Notes: generated from the letters alone by a model not told the origin. Counted from the first letter of the stretch, positions 44,589 through 57,110 are shown. The stretch is DNA of 64,000 bases from Budorcas taxicolor (GCF_023091745.1 NC_068922.1:34018501-34082500); one strand, 5' to 3'. Program-made: numbers and translations.

Positions 44589-44729
44589 ATTTTCACTAAT
44601 GTCCTTCAGGTTTTCATTAACAGTGTTTTTAAGGACCTCCCTGTTTCTGTTCACCACTTGGTCCCAAAGCCAATGTCAGTATTTTAAGATTTTTATTACA
44701 GAGCTCCCACTTCCATGTGCCAGTATCTG

Positions 44730-44915
44730 TTATGGTTATCTAGTTCTGTTTTAAATTACCTAAAAACTTAACAGTCTTAGAAAAACAGTCATTTTGTTGT
44801 ACTTCACAGTCTGTAAGTCAGTGCAAAGGGCAGGCTCAGCTGGTGGTTATTCTTCTCCATGTAGCATCAGCTGAGGTTAGTTGGTGGCATTCAGCTGGAG
44901 GATGAGCTGGTTGCG
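44730..44915 (+). repeat. Old L1-type 3'-end repeat
   Basis: GTTATGGTTATCTAGTTCTG, ATTTTGTTGTACTTCACAGTCTGTAAGTCAG and CAGCTGGAGGATGAGCTGG resemble the family at 42495-42920. Confidence 0.45.
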
Positions 44916-45741
44916 AGTCTCAAAGACAGCTGCATATTTACATTTCTGGTACTTTGATAAGAATCATTCAAAAGCTAATTTTGGCTGAGGCTGTCACCCA
45001 GAGTGCCTACACCTACCTTCTCCAGGATGACAGTCTTACTATAGTTAAATGGTGGTAACAGTAGCACAAAAGACAGGAAGAAAGGAATAGGTATCTTTTG
45101 TTGTAAAATTCTTAATTCTGAAGTGATAAAATTGTCTGAGTCACCAGGGAAGTCCAAAATATTATTAAAACTTAGGTTGTAGTAAGTTAAAGCTCTGTAA
45201 TTTAAACACCAGAGCAATAAAACTGCAAAAGAAACAGGTACATCTAAGAAGCCAACAGGGAAGATAAAGTGAAATTCTAAAAAATATTCAGTCACAGATA
45301 AGGCAAGAAAAAATGCGAAAAGGAAACAAAAAATAGATTAGAAAATAACAAGGTGATTATTTCAGATTCAGCCATATAAATAGTTATATTACATATAAAT
45401 GATTTAAATGCTCTGAAGACAGATCATCAGGCTAGATAAAAAAGCAAGACCTACTAACTACATATTGTTCACAAGAAATCCTATTCAAATATGAACACAA
45501 ATTATAAGTAAAAGAATTGAAGAAGATATACCATGCAAACACTAATCACTAAGAAAACTGGATTGGCTATATTAATTACAACAACATAGGCTTCAGAACA
45601 GAGACTATTACTAGTAATATTGAGAGATATTTCATAATGATGAATCAATCTATCAAAAACACATAACAATCCTAAATATCTATGAGTCCATTAACAGAGC
45701 TTCAAAATACTTAAAGTAAAAATTGACAGAACATAAAGGAT

Positions 45742-46825
45742 GTTGTTCAGTCGCTCAGTCGTGTCTGACTCTTTGTAACCCCATGGACTGCAGCACACCA
45801 GGCTTCCCTGTCCTACACCATCTCCCGGAGTTTGCTCAAACTCATGTCCATTGAGTTAGTGATACCATCCAACCATCTCATCCTCTGTCATCCCCTTCTC
45901 CTGCTGCCTTCAGTCTTTCCCAGCATCAGGATATTTTCTGATGAGTTGGCTCTTTGCATCAGGTGGCCAAAGTATTGGAGCTTCAGCTTCAGCATCAGTC
46001 CTTTCAATGAATATTCAGGTTGATTTCCTTTAGGATTGACTGGTTTGATCTCCTTGCTCTCCAAGGGACTCTCAAAAGTCTTCTGCTCTGCCACTATTCG
46101 AAGACATCTTTTTTTAAGTGCTCAGCCGTCTCTATGGTCCAACTCTCACATCCATATGTGACTACTGGAAAAACCATAGCTTTGACTCTACAGATCTTTG
46201 TCAGCAAAGAAATGTCTCTGCTTTTGAATACACTGCCTAGATTTGTCATAGCTTTTCTTCCAAGAAGCAAGCATCTTTTAATTTCATGGCTGCAGTTACT
46301 GTCCAAAGTGATTTTGGAGCCCAAGAAAATAAAATCTGCCAATTTTTCTCCATCTGTTTACCACAAAGTGATGGGACCAGATGCCCATGGTCTTCCTTTT
46401 TTTTTTTTTTCCAATTTTTAAAAATGTATTTATTTTTTATTGAAGGATAATTGCTTTACAGAATTTTGTTGTTTTCTGTCAAACTGCAACATGAATCAGT
46501 CATAGGCGTACATATATCCCCTCCCTTTTGAACCTCCCTCCTATCTCCCTCCCCATCCCACCTCTCTAGACTGGTACAGAGCCATTTTTTGAGTTGAGTT
46601 TTTAGCCAGCTTTTTTCACTCTCCTCTTTCACCTTCATCAAGAGTCTCTTTAATTCCTTTTCACTTTCTGCCATAAGGATGGTGTCATCTGCATATCTGA
46701 GGTTTTTAATATTTCTCCTGGCAATCCTAATTCCAGCTTGTGCTTCAACCAGCTTGGTGTTTTGCATGATGTACTCTGCATATATGTTAAGTAAGCACGG
46801 TGACATATTCTGCCTTGTTATCCTT
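45742..46825 (-). mobile_element. BovB with RT site, minus strand, 13-bp TSD
   Basis: Flanks GAACATAAAGGAT at 45729-45741 and 46826-46838 are identical. Inside, the copy reads from the 3' end (CAGTCGCTCAGTCGTG) to the RT palm. The catalytic YADD is intact in codons at 46683-46694. It is interrupted by an L1 tail at about 46397-46583 and by frameshifts. Confidence 0.93.
46397..46583 (-). mobile_element. Ruminant L1 3' tail nested inside BovB, minus strand
   Basis: T-run at 46397-46410, then TTTATTGAAGGATAATTGC, CATGAATCAGTCATAGGCG and ATATCCCCTCCCTTTTGAACC: antisense 3' UTR of ruminant L1. BovB (GGTCTTC | TTTTTTGAGTTGAG) is split by it. TSD not fixed because the site is T-rich. Confidence 0.85.
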
Positions 46826-47544
46826 GAACATAAAGGATAAATAGGCAAAACTATAGTTGTAGTTAGTCTCAAACACTTCTGTCTCAGCGTTTGATTTATA
46901 AGTAGGTGGAATATTAATAAAAAAGAAATCTGGAACAACACTGTTAACCAGTTGGAGTTAATTGATATTTATAGAATGTTGCACTCAACAATAGAAGAAT
47001 ATACATTCTTTTCAAGTACACCTGAAATTTTCATCAAGGTAGGTCATATGTTAGATCATAAAACAAGTCTCAATATATTTTAAAAGATTAAAACTATGCA
47101 GGACATGTTCTTTCACTATTTCTAAATTGTATTAGAAATGAATAGCAATAGAATATCTAGAATTCCTTCCCCAAATATTTAGAAATTAAATAGTACACTT
47201 TTAAATAAAGCATGATTCCATGAAATCACAAGAAAAAGTAGAAAATATTTTAAACTCAATGAAAAATGAAAACACATGGGAATAATATTTATGCAGCAAA
47301 AGCTGTGATTAGAGGAAAATGTATAGCTTTAAGATACAGATAGTAAAAAAGAAGAAAGGTCTAAAACCAGTTATCTAAGCTTTCACTTTTAGAAGCTGGA
47401 AAATTAAAATGAACCCAAAGTAAGTTGAAGGTGGAAAACAAGAAATAGAAATCAATAAAATAGAATATTATAAAACAGACAAATAATGAAGAAAGATTGG
47501 TGAAAACAAAAGCTGTTTTTTTGTTTTTTAATCAATCAGATTAG

Positions 47545-47800
47545 TTGGCTCTCTTTAGTGGCAGTTCAGTGCCTTCCATATATTCCTAGATATAAGAGGT
47601 TAAAATTGTCCATGTCTCTTAAGTTCTAGACCCAAAATCTGGTGTCTTGTCATAGCCACCATATTTTATTGGTCAAAGAGGCCATTCAGATTCAAAGCTT
47701 GTGAGGTACATTTGTACCCACTTCTCAATGGGAGGAGTTTCAAAATATTTGTGTCACTCAAGCACAGTCATATTTTTGAAGACCTTAGAGCTTATGAATG
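47545..47800 (+). repeat. Old L1-type 3'-end repeat
   Basis: GTTCTAGACCCAAAATCTGG, CACCATATTTTATTGGTCAAAG and CTTCTCAATGGGAGGAG are the 3' wording of the same old family as at 42840-42920. Confidence 0.5.
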
Positions 47801-48249
47801 GAAAGAATACTGAATGAACTGAAGTAACAAAAATGGATGAGCACCTATGAGATGAAACTGCTAGGAGTCCTCTTTCCTGAGTGTGTTTGCTCAAAATGAA
47901 CACTGGCTAAGGATCAAGCTTGCTGTATAAGTGAGACTCTATGAGGGAAAAGAGAAACCGTGGAAGTTTTGGTGATCACATAGTCTGGCATATTGAACTG
48001 GAACCTAGGGAGGCTTCAGACACACAGCTGGTTTTCCCCCATAGGTTGTTTACGGAGCCTTGAGAAAGGATGGGAGGTTGGGAAGATGAGCTGGAAATAG
48101 GCAGTGATGTCTTCTGCAGTCTTACAGTGCTTAGGAGACAGTTTATTTGTGGTAGGTTAGGGTGCAGCTGCAATAAACACAATTAATTTCACCTTTGAGA
48201 TGTTTTACACCAGAAGTAAAATAATTAGATTGAAGTGAACAGCTCCTTA
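47801..48249. other. Unique sequence
   Basis: Nothing recognised. Confidence 0.45.
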
Positions 48250-50575
48250 CCCTACCAGTCTAATAGAGGGAAGGATGAACCCTCACTGGGAGAAAATAAT
48301 GTCAGCCACAGTTTTATGGCTACTACATTCAAAATATTGAGAATACAGTAAAATGTTATATGACATGTGAAAAGTAAAAATATATATATATGTTCAAAGA
48401 AGATAAATAGAAGCAGATCTGCCAGTGATACAGACCTAGAAGTTACCAAAGATTTTATAGTTGTTGTAAATGTGCTAAAGGAAATGAAGCAGTTAGAAAA
48501 ATGGATGAAAAGATGAACAATATTAACAGAAAGGTAGAAATATTAAAAAAAATAGTCAAATGGATATCCTAGGGCTGAAAAATATGACATCTGAAATTAA
48601 GATTTGCGTTTAAGAGCAAAGTAGGCACAACAGAAAATCAATAACTAGAACTAGTGAACTAAAGGACAGTTCAGTGGGAAAATGTACAATCTCAGAAGGG
48701 AAAAAGAATGGAAAGAGCAAAACAGCTTAGGAGACATAGGATCAAGTCACTTCATCTAACATACATGTGGTTGGAGTCCCCAGAGGAGAGAATGAGAAAA
48801 GCAGTATTTGAGAAAATATTGACCAGAGGTTTTCCAAACTGATAACGATAGCAATCCACAAATTCAAGGAGCACAGGAAACTTAGTGAACCCCAAGCAAG
48901 ATTAATATGAAGGAAATCACACGTAGGTACAACTTGGTGAGACTTGTAAAACCCAGGTATAAAGAAAAAATCTTGAAACAATAAAAAAAAAATAAGCTCC
49001 ACTACCTTCAAAGGAACAGCAGTAAGGTGGCTGACTGTCCTACAGACATTATTAAAATCAGAACATTAAGGAATGACATCCATAAATACATGCAGAAAGG
49101 AAAAATACTGCCAACCTGCAGCTCTGTACCCAGCAAAAATATTTTTTTAATGAAGGCAGAATAAAAATGTTTTTAGACAAAAGATGGGAGATTTTATCAC
49201 AAGTAGACCAATAGTGTATTAATACTAAAGGAAGTTATTCAGTCTGAAGAAAGGTGATCCCAGATGAGCCATAGAACCTCAGGAAAAATGAGGCACCTAG
49301 GAAAGCCTATGAATAAATATAAAAGATTTCAGACCATTGAAAGCAACAATATTAATGTTTTGTGGGGCTTTAAACATAAGTAGAAATAAAATATGTAAAA
49401 TCAGTGGAACAAAGGGCCAGTAGGTGTAAATGAAGTTAAACTAACATTTTTTTGTCTCACCCAGGAAGTGGTAAAAGTCATCTGAAATCAAGGAAGTATT
49501 TTTAATCTCTAAGATAATTGCTAGAAATATTACAAAGATGTTTAAACAAAAAGTTTACCAAAGGTAAAATAATTTTAAAAATCGAGTATCAAAAAAAGAA
49601 TAAATAAAGGAAAAAGAACAGAAGGAATGAATAGAAAATTAATAACATGAAAGTATCTTTAAGTATAATTAAATTACATGTAAATAGGCTGCTTCTTCCA
49701 ATTAAAACCAGAAATTTTTGGACTAGATTTTTTAAAAAAGACAACAATGTATAGTTAAGACATAAGATATATTTCACATAAAAGATTATGGGAAAAAATA
49801 AAAAGTACACTGTAACAAATACTGACTAAAGGAAATCTTACATGTTAATATCAGACAGAGTAGTCCTTACAGAAGAATGAATTATGGAATGCTCTATAAT
49901 GATAAATGATCAATTCAGTAGGAAGACAGAACAGTGCTAAATTTATATGTTCCTAACAGCATAACTTGAAAATACATAAAGCTAAAATTGACAGGACAAA
50001 AAGGAGAACAGACGAATCATAGTTGGAGAATTTTGCAACCTTCTTTCAACCACTAGTGTAACAAGCAGATTTTTAACATGAGTGTTAAAAGTGTAAGGTG
50101 ATAGAATATTTAAACAAGGTTATTAACTTGACCTATTGCTATTTATAGAATATTACTCCCAACAACTGCAGAATACACATTCTTTTCAAGCATGCAAGGA
50201 ATTTTTACCAAAATAGAACATGTACTAAGCCAAAAAGCAAATCTCAACAGATTTCAAAGGATAACATATAGTATATATTCCTAGAATTAAATTAGAAATA
50301 TATAACTGAAACATAAAAAAGCCTATATTTGCATGGAAAATAAATAGTATGCTTTTAAATAATCCATGGGTCAAAGAAATACAACCATGATCAAAATATG
50401 TTGAACAGTATCAAAACTTGTGAGACACAAAGTTGGGAGTAAATACTCCCAACACTAGGGAGTATTGGATAACTTTAAATGCATATGTTTTCAACATAAG
50501 GTATAATTTTCCATCTCAAAAACCTACAAAAAGAAGTGCAAACTAAATTCAAATAAACTAGAGAAAGCTCAGATT
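48250..50575 (+). mobile_element. Old L1 (5' part, ORF1, start of ORF2), plus strand
   Basis: ORF1-type sequence at 48480-49270 (GGTTGGAGTCCCCAGAGGAGAG at 48770; AATCCACAAATTCAAGGAGC at 48853; CCCAGCAAAAATATTTTTTTAATGAAGGCAG at 49129, the region coding the end of ORF1), spacer to about 49700, then ORF2 start (CAGAATACACATTCTTTTCAAG at 50170). It overlaps in content with the L1 at 45020-47540, so the two are separate insertions. All frames broken. A short (TA)n lies at 48378-48392. Confidence 0.78.
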
Positions 50576-50619
50576 AACAATGTTTTTTTTTTTAAATACC
50601 ATACTGTTAATTTGAGCTT

Positions 50620-50640
50620 TTTCTTTCTTTCTTTCTTAGT
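50620..50640. repeat. (TTTC)n microsatellite
   Basis: Short TTTC run (about five units) just 5' of a CHR SINE. Confidence 0.8.
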
Positions 50641-50679
50641 AAGTATTTGTCAGTTTTATTAACATTTTCAAAGAAACAC

Positions 50680-50773
50680 AGCATGTAGGATCTTAGTTCC
50701 CTGACCAGGGATTGAACTCAGCCCCCACATTGGAAGCATGGAATCTTAACCATTGGACCACCAGGGAAGTCCC
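50680..50773 (-). mobile_element. CHR-type SINE, minus strand
   Basis: GGATCTTAGTTCCCTGACCAGG, ATTGAACTCAGCCCCCACATTGG and TTGGACCACCAGGGAAGTCCC: antisense CHR head, with the degraded B box at GGGATTGAACTC. Confidence 0.8.
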
Positions 50774-52179
50774 TATAACTTTGATCTTACCCCCAGATTT
50801 CTTCCCTTTCCTCCCCAGAAATTTAAACCTGGCTTTTGTAGGTAGTGCTGGTTTTTTTTTTCCCCATCTTAAGAAATTTTTAAAAAAATTTTTCTAAGTC
50901 TATAGATTTTAAAGGGAGGGTGATGTGTTCCTTTGCTCTCCACTACCAATTCAGGATCAAGGTGCCACCTTTGTGCATCAGTTCCTTCTCTTCTAAGTCT
51001 TAGGCTGCCATCTCCCATTTCTAAGGCTTGTTATTGGTTGATTTCCAAGAGGGCCATCACTCTAACTTCCTCAATCATGTCAACATCATACTTGAAACTG
51101 TTCTTTGCACACCACACCGTGTGATTATATCTGTTTCTTCTAATTCATATTTTGGGATTTCTGATACTCAGAACTCATTATTCTTTCAGTTGCTCAGTTC
51201 TGTCAGTCAGAATCATTTCAAGATCTCAGATGCTGAAAGCCCCTTTCCCTTCTCTAACTTTTTTCTTTTAAGCCCTTAAATTCAGATATGTCTTCATTTA
51301 TGTACTGTTCCTCCACCTCTCCTCCCCTCCCTACTTCCTTCCTCTCTCTCTCACAGTAAATGGCCTTGCTATTGACCTTAACTCCCTCAATTTTACACCC
51401 TTACACACAATAATTTTTATCTATATCCATCACCCATCCTTTCTTCCATTTCTAACCATGAAGAAAGAACAATTTCTCCTCTTAACATGGCTAACTCTAC
51501 CTTCTCTTGACTTTGCTTCATTATTAATCCCTTTTCCTTCCTTTTACTCTCATTAAAAAGAAAATAGTAACTCTTATTGAAGATTCAGGTTTACTTTCAA
51601 ACTATGCAAGGCCTCTTAAAAGAATAATATTTGGTAGTTAATTCCATTTCTCCTTTTTCTTTAATTCTTCCATTGTTTTGTTTTCTTTTATTGCCCTCCT
51701 GAAATTTCTTTCTAAGATCATGAGTGACTGTTAAGTTATTCTTAGTCCTCCTTCTGCTCTGAAAACACAAGACAGGGTGCTTTATTCTTTGGCTGTTCTT
51801 CCTTGGCTTCATTGATAGACATCAGTTTTTTGTGGAAAGCCCGCTTATCAAATAAATAAACCTTTTTGGAGGTAAGCAGACTTCCCTATTGACTTGCTGT
51901 AGCAAGAGTGACCACACAGATATGGGGGTGGGTGTGGGGCTGCTTTAGGAAATGAGTGTAGGGTTTTTATTGATTATGTTTCGGCTTTCAAGTTCTAAGG
52001 TGAGATGCCAGAAGTCAGGTGAGTCTTTGGAGTGGTCAGTTTCTTAAAGGGATGCACACAACGCATGGTTGTGATTGAAAGGCAAAGTTCATGGAGGCCG
52101 AGGATGCTGCACTTGTGACTGACTGGATGATGGTAACTGGTCCAGCCCTCAGTCCTGCCTACCTTAAGGGGTGGTTATT
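50774..52179. other. Unknown, pyrimidine-rich in part
   Basis: No repeat recognised with confidence. 51290-51350 is a C/T tract. Open frames (50933-51124, 51028-51279, minus 51597-51812) have no known domain. Confidence 0.4.
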
Positions 52180-52732
52180 CTGGTTCTCATTTTCAAGCAC
52201 ACTTTCATTGTATCTTTGATTTTCTAATTCCATTGCCATTGCCCTGGTTTCTTCTTATCCTGACTGTTGTAGGTCTCACTGCCTTTTCAGTCTTCTTGTA
52301 GTGACTCTAAAAGCAGAACCATCTTTCTAGAATATAAATTTGAATGAGTTTTCTACTGAAAACCCTTGATGGCTCTTTTTATGTACACGATAAAACCACA
52401 TATACTGAAGGTAGTGCTCAGCCCTTTCACAGCAGGACCTGGAGCCCGCATTGCAGTCCTTGCCTGTCTGCTGCTCTGTGGGTCTCCTGTCCCTCTCTCC
52501 CTCCTGCTTCCCCACCGCCCCCACTTCCTCCCCCACCTACTTTTCTCATCCTCTCCACCAAACGACACTCTTGTTACAGAAGCATATGGACTTTCCCGAG
52601 CTCACACACTGTATTGTGGCCTCTGTGCCTAAAATAAAGTAGTTTTTGTTTCTTGGAATATTGTTTCCAAACCTTACCTTTATCTGATTACTAAAAGTCC
52701 TATATCTTTGAATTTAAGTGTCACCATTACAG
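52180..52732 (+). mobile_element. L2 LINE 3' portion, first part
   Basis: GAACCATCTTTCTAGAATATAAAT, TTTTCTACTGAAAACCCTTGATGG, and AAGTCCTATATCTTTGAATTTAAGTGTCACC keep the L2 3' order. Overlapping proline-rich open frames at 52344-52637 are by-products. The element continues at 53150 after an insertion. Confidence 0.7.
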
Positions 52733-53150
52733 ACTGTGTTGCTTTGCCAGGACTATATAACAAAATATTACAGACCAGTGACTTCAACAACAGAAATTTG
52801 TCTGCTCAGTCTTGGAAACCAGGCCTCTGAGATCTCGGGTGTCTGCAGGCTTGATTTCCCTGGGGCTCCTCTGCTTATCTTCCAGGTGTCCGTCATTTTG
52901 CCATGTCCACTGTGGTCTTTCTCCTGGTGTGTCTCCGTGTTTCCTAACTTCCTTCTCCTATAGGACACCAGTCACATTGGATTAGGGCCCACCCTAAAGG
53001 CCTCACCTTAGTCACCTTTTAAAGGGCATTATCTCCAATACAATCACATCCTGATGTTCTAGGGGATTGGGGCTTCAACACATTAATTGGAGGGGGGAAG
53101 GGGTTGGAAGACACAGTTCAGGCCATAATACAAAGCCGTCACATATTTTC
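52733..53150 (+). mobile_element. Old L1-type 3'-end element inserted in L2
   Basis: Starts GTGTTGCTTTGCCAGGACTATATAACAAAAT and ends GACACAGTTCAGGCCATAATAC, with ACACCAGTCACATTGGATTAGGGCCC in between. This is the complete 3' pattern of the family whose fragments lie at 2861 and 58785. L2 is contiguous across it. Confidence 0.6.
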
Positions 53151-53335
53151 CCTGTAGTAACACCCCCTGCCCCCCCAAATCCAGTAGCACTTTGTACCAT
53201 TTTTAGCGTTTACCATGTCTGCCTTAATGTGGAGTTATTCATGTTCATCTGTCTCTGGTGGTTTGTGGGTTTCCTGAGGACGGGAGCTATATCTTAGTCA
53301 ATTTCACCTCTCCCTGCTCTCCATGATATAGTACT
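53151..53335 (+). mobile_element. L2 LINE 3' portion, second part
   Basis: TAGCACTTTGTACCATTTTTAG, TTTCCTGAGGACGGGAGCTAT and CTCTCCATGATATAGTACTGAG correspond to the L2 end that follows the block at 52700. Confidence 0.55.
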
Positions 53336-54160
53336 GAGTAGGCTGATTGGTGGCTAGATTTTAAATGATCCAGTGTAAATCAGGCTTAAATATATTATTT
53401 TCCAGAACTTTTAGGAGATTGACATAAAAACATAGGAAGGAAATGTGTTATACCTCCTATTTTAGAAGTCTTTGAGCATAGCTAGAAATTTTTATTTTAG
53501 GTTCTTAAATTATACCTAAGTAATTTTATAGAACTAAATATAACTCTTTTGATCTTTAGGTGGAGTTGTCTAATTAGCTTCTGTAAGCTACCTATCAATT
53601 CTCTCATACTTCCATTACATTTGTTTTCAGATAAAGATGAATGCCATGTCTAATCCAGCACTGAAAATGTGAAGTTTAGAAGACATTTGCTAAGTCGAGT
53701 CAACTCACGTAAGTCCACTCACATCACTCAGCACCAGCTTAAGACTGATTTAAAATGTGAAGAATTAAGTTTACCACCTTTGATGATTTCTCAAGGCTCA
53801 ATTGTTCAGAATATCTTATAGTTCCCTTGTATATTGAATCACTGGTCTTGGAAGATATTGGAGAGATGATTACTCACTAAATCTCATGTGCTTGTTGAAA
53901 ATATAATGTTTAAACTCAAGGTATTGCTTTAAAAATGAGAGTAGCACCTCACGACCAACCTTTATTTTGTATCAAGTCTAGGTATCAATTCCCAACTATG
54001 GGCCAAACTTAATGTTTGTAAAATGGTTTTCCATTGTAGCAAATAAATTTTCAGTTTCTAAGTCTGGCTTTTCTGAATATGTTCTTGATCATTAAAGGGA
54101 GATATTTAGTAATTATCACTGGAACCTTAAATACATAGCTATTTATCCAAAAACCTAGCT
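53336..54160. other. Unique sequence
   Basis: Nothing recognised. Confidence 0.45.
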
Positions 54161-54164
54161 TTGA

Positions 54165-54830
54165 GGTCTCATCTTAACCAGTCCCAACTATTGTAAGTAT
54201 CTCCTCATAGTCTTTGTCTTCATTCTGTCGTCTGTCCTATTTTCGCTGCCCCACAGATCTGCATGTAGAGCCACTCCAATAATTTTAAAACCCTTCAGTG
54301 GCTCCTCACTCACTGCTGATAGAATCCATGCCTTTGCCTGCATTCAGAGCCCTCAATCAAGCTCCTAAAATATCCCCATCTTTAGCCAGCTGAGCTTTCT
54401 TCCTGTTCTCTGAAATCTCCTTGTTGTTCTTGCCTCTACATCTCGACTTGGACTGTTTTGTTAGTGTTTCTCTGTAATGTCCCTTGTTCCTCCCTTTCTG
54501 GTTTCTCTACATGAAGTCTTGTGCAAACCTTCAAGGCTTAGCTCAAGTGTGGACTCCTCCACGAAGCTTCCCCTGATCGCTCTAGCTAGAAGCACGAGCT
54601 TTCCCTCTCTCTGCTGACTTCACGCAGGATTGTTTTTATCACTGTTTCAGCATATTTTACCCTGCCACTTCAGTGTGTGTGTGTTGGTGTCTATCTTATC
54701 TCCCAGGGAGGTTATGAGGACCAGAAAATCAAACATCTTGTCTAATGTAGTTTTGTCTTGCACAGCGTTCAGCATAGCCTTTAACGATGCTCATTATTTG
54801 TTTAACAAATTAAGAATGTGCCTGGGCTTT
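54165..54830 (+). mobile_element. L2 LINE 3' portion
   Basis: AAACCCTTCAGTGGCTCCTC (54289), CTTCAAGGCTTAGCTCAAGTG (54530), CTCCACGAAGCTTCCCCTGA (54557) and a tail with CAGCGTTCAGCATAGCC are successive L2 3' blocks. Confidence 0.8.
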
Positions 54831-55160
54831 TCTCCCATCCTCCCCTCTATCTTACATCCTTACAGACACACATAGTCCATATTCGTGGCAACCGTTCATT
54901 CTTGTCCTGTCCCCCTGGCAGACCACCACGCTGCCATCTTGTCCTGGGAAAACTGGCCATGGTGTAATTAGCAAGACACAGTCAGTTCCCTGCCTCAGAA
55001 ATAAACTGTGGTCCCGAAGTTCATGCCCAATAATGTTGTTTGGAATGCAGAAAGCATTTTTCCACAAAAACAGTTATAAATAGTCATTAAGTTTCTCAGT
55101 CCGCCCTCCCAAGATTGTTTAACTCATAAGTACTGATGCAGCCACCACGTATCACACTGT
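54831..55160. other. Unique sequence
   Basis: Nothing recognised. Confidence 0.4.
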
Positions 55161-55168
55161 TTATAGAG

Positions 55169-55515
55169 CAGGGATCCCCAACACGTGGGCCACTGGTACC
55201 AGTCCACAGCCTGTTAGGAACCGGGCCAGACAGCTGAAGATGAGCCACGGGCAAGCGAGTGAAGCTTCATCTGTGTTTATAGCTTCTTCCCATCGCTCCC
55301 ATTATTGCCTGAGCTCAGGAAGGCAAGCTCAGGGCTCCCACTGATTCTGCATTTTGGTGAGCTATATAATTATTTCATTATATATCACAATGTAATGATA
55401 ATAGAAATAAATGTAATGTGTTTAATCACCCCAAAACCATCCACCTGCCTCATTCTGTGGAAAAATTGTCTTCCCCCAAACCTGTCCCTGATGCTGTAAA
55501 GGTTGGGGACTGCCG
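55169..55515. mobile_element. Non-autonomous hAT-type transposon with 8-bp TSD
   Basis: Ends CAGGGATCCCCAAC and (complement) CGGCAGTCCCCAAC align without gaps as terminal inverted repeats, matching the family end CAGTGGTCCCCAAC. Flanks TTATAGAG (55161-55168) and TTGTAGAG (55516-55523) are an 8-bp TSD with one change, diagnostic of hAT. Inside, TTCATTATATATCACAATG and GGAACCGGGCC are family wording. No transposase. Confidence 0.8.
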
Positions 55516-55523
55516 TTGTAGAG

Positions 55524-56937
55524 AACCTCTGACTCTGAATATGGAAGCATATCTCTCATGTCCTGGAAGCAAAATAGGGACTTCTTGGGCAGCCTGAGCA
55601 GTAGGAAGTCTGAGCGGGGGCTCTGGCAAGGGCCCCCCATTTTAAACACCCTCATGACAGGAGCTTTGGAGTTTCCAATATTTGCATAAGAGACATTTAG
55701 CTCTAGGTCACTGGTACTCTCATGAGCTCTGAATTGAGGGCAAGGAGGCTCTTGTTCTCCTGACCCTCCCCACAGTAGATGAGGATGGTAAACAGTGCTT
55801 CAGTTGTTCTGTCACATGGGGGGTCATTTTTAATTTGGGTGTGTAGGAGTTGACGATATCTTTCTTGAGCTTGGCATGATTTGTTCTATGAACCTATTAC
55901 ACCACTTCACCCTCATTAGTGTGATCTCTTTTCTCTCACAGCCTGGCAACTTACACAGTAATTTCCCCCAGTTTGCATTTAATGGAAGGAGATCATTGTC
56001 TGCTCATGGACCAAGCCTAACTCATAGTCGTAACTGAAGTTATGTGCAGGAGGAATACGACCTTTAGCTTAAGCATAAAGCGTTTAATAACCACCCACAC
56101 ATGCAATAACATAACCCCAGTTCTGCGGGATTGTGCCAGCAGCCAGAGTCACATATACCATACTTATTGGCGCATAATTCTCCAGCATCTCATTGAAATT
56201 TGAAGCAGTAGTCTAAATTATGCTATGCACTTTAATATTTTTAGCATTGAATTTGATAGTTGCTTCATTTTTCTGGTAGCAGACCCAGCTATCCTTGCTC
56301 TGAGTTCATGCTCGTCTCCTGCCCATTTCTGCAGCCCCCAGCCTCCTCTCTGGGCCCATTCTCTGCTGGTGTCAGTCCATGAGCACCCCCACCCCACCCT
56401 CACCCAGGGGAGCCAGCAGATAGGAGATGAAAGGAATTAGAATTTTAGTTCTCCTGTGACACTGACACACCAGGTAATCCTGGGGGCTGATGTGGGACGA
56501 GAAGGCTGCCAGGGTATCCACACTTAGAAGTCTCAGACTTTGCGTCAGTCGAACACATTTCTCATCTCTTTGGTGTGTTTTAAATAATTTATGTTTGGCA
56601 GCAATGGGCCTTGTTTATAAGATGGCAGAGAATAAATTCAAGATGAGATGTTTTGATGTGACCTGTCCCCTTTAAAAAAGGATTCAACATCGTGGATTAA
56701 AAAAATAAAAAGAACCACTCTATTGGCTGTTTTGTAATAGTACTTATGTGATAGCACTTTCTGCTGTGGCCTTGTTTGCCTGTGACAATTTATTGTTGTG
56801 TTATCAATATCTCCACTTTTTTATATATATAAAGCTTAGGTTTTTCACTAATCATCCAGATGTTTAACCAGGTGATGAATGGTCTGCTTAGACTTGAGGG
56901 AGCCTGTAAGAGAAAGGGAAGAGAGGGGAAATTAAAT
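55524..56937. other. Unique sequence
   Basis: Two complementary open frames at 56218-56440 have no recognisable domain. No repeat recognised. Confidence 0.45.
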
Positions 56938-57110
56938 CTGTTGAGTACTGCTCTATACCATGTCCTTTATGTGTCTTTTAGGATCTTAACTCCATTTTAC
57001 AATGGAGGAACTTGGGCTTGAGAAATGTTTAAGAAATGAATCTGAGGTCAGAAGTCTAGTCGGTGATAGATCTGGGTTTCAATCCCAAATCTGATCATCT
57101 CACTATTTGA
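56938..57110 (-). mobile_element. MIR SINE, minus strand
   Basis: CTTAACTCCATTTTACAATGGAGGAACTTGGGCTTGAG, GAGGTCAGAAGTCTAGTCGG and GATCTGGGTTTCAATCCCAAATC follow antisense MIR. Confidence 0.72.

Larger units (their letters stand above)
45020..47540 (+). mobile_element. Old L1 (inter-ORF and ORF2 endonuclease side), plus strand
   Basis: Begins in the A-rich spacer between the ORFs (GTAACAGTAGCACAAAAGAC at 45054), then ORF2 start region (AAAAAGCAAGACCTACTAAC at 45439; GATATACCATGCAAACACTAATCA at 45524) and, after the BovB insertion, TAATTGATATTTATAGAATGTTGCACTC (46957) to AAAGCTGTGATTAGAGG (47298). No intact frame. A 24-bp SINE-head scrap (GAGTCACCAGGGAAGTCC) sits at 45139-45156. Confidence 0.78.

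Noticed and set aside
52344..52642. Overlapping frames on both strands, proline/cysteine rich
   Set aside because: They overlie an L2 element in a C/T-rich stretch; no domain, start context or splice sites.
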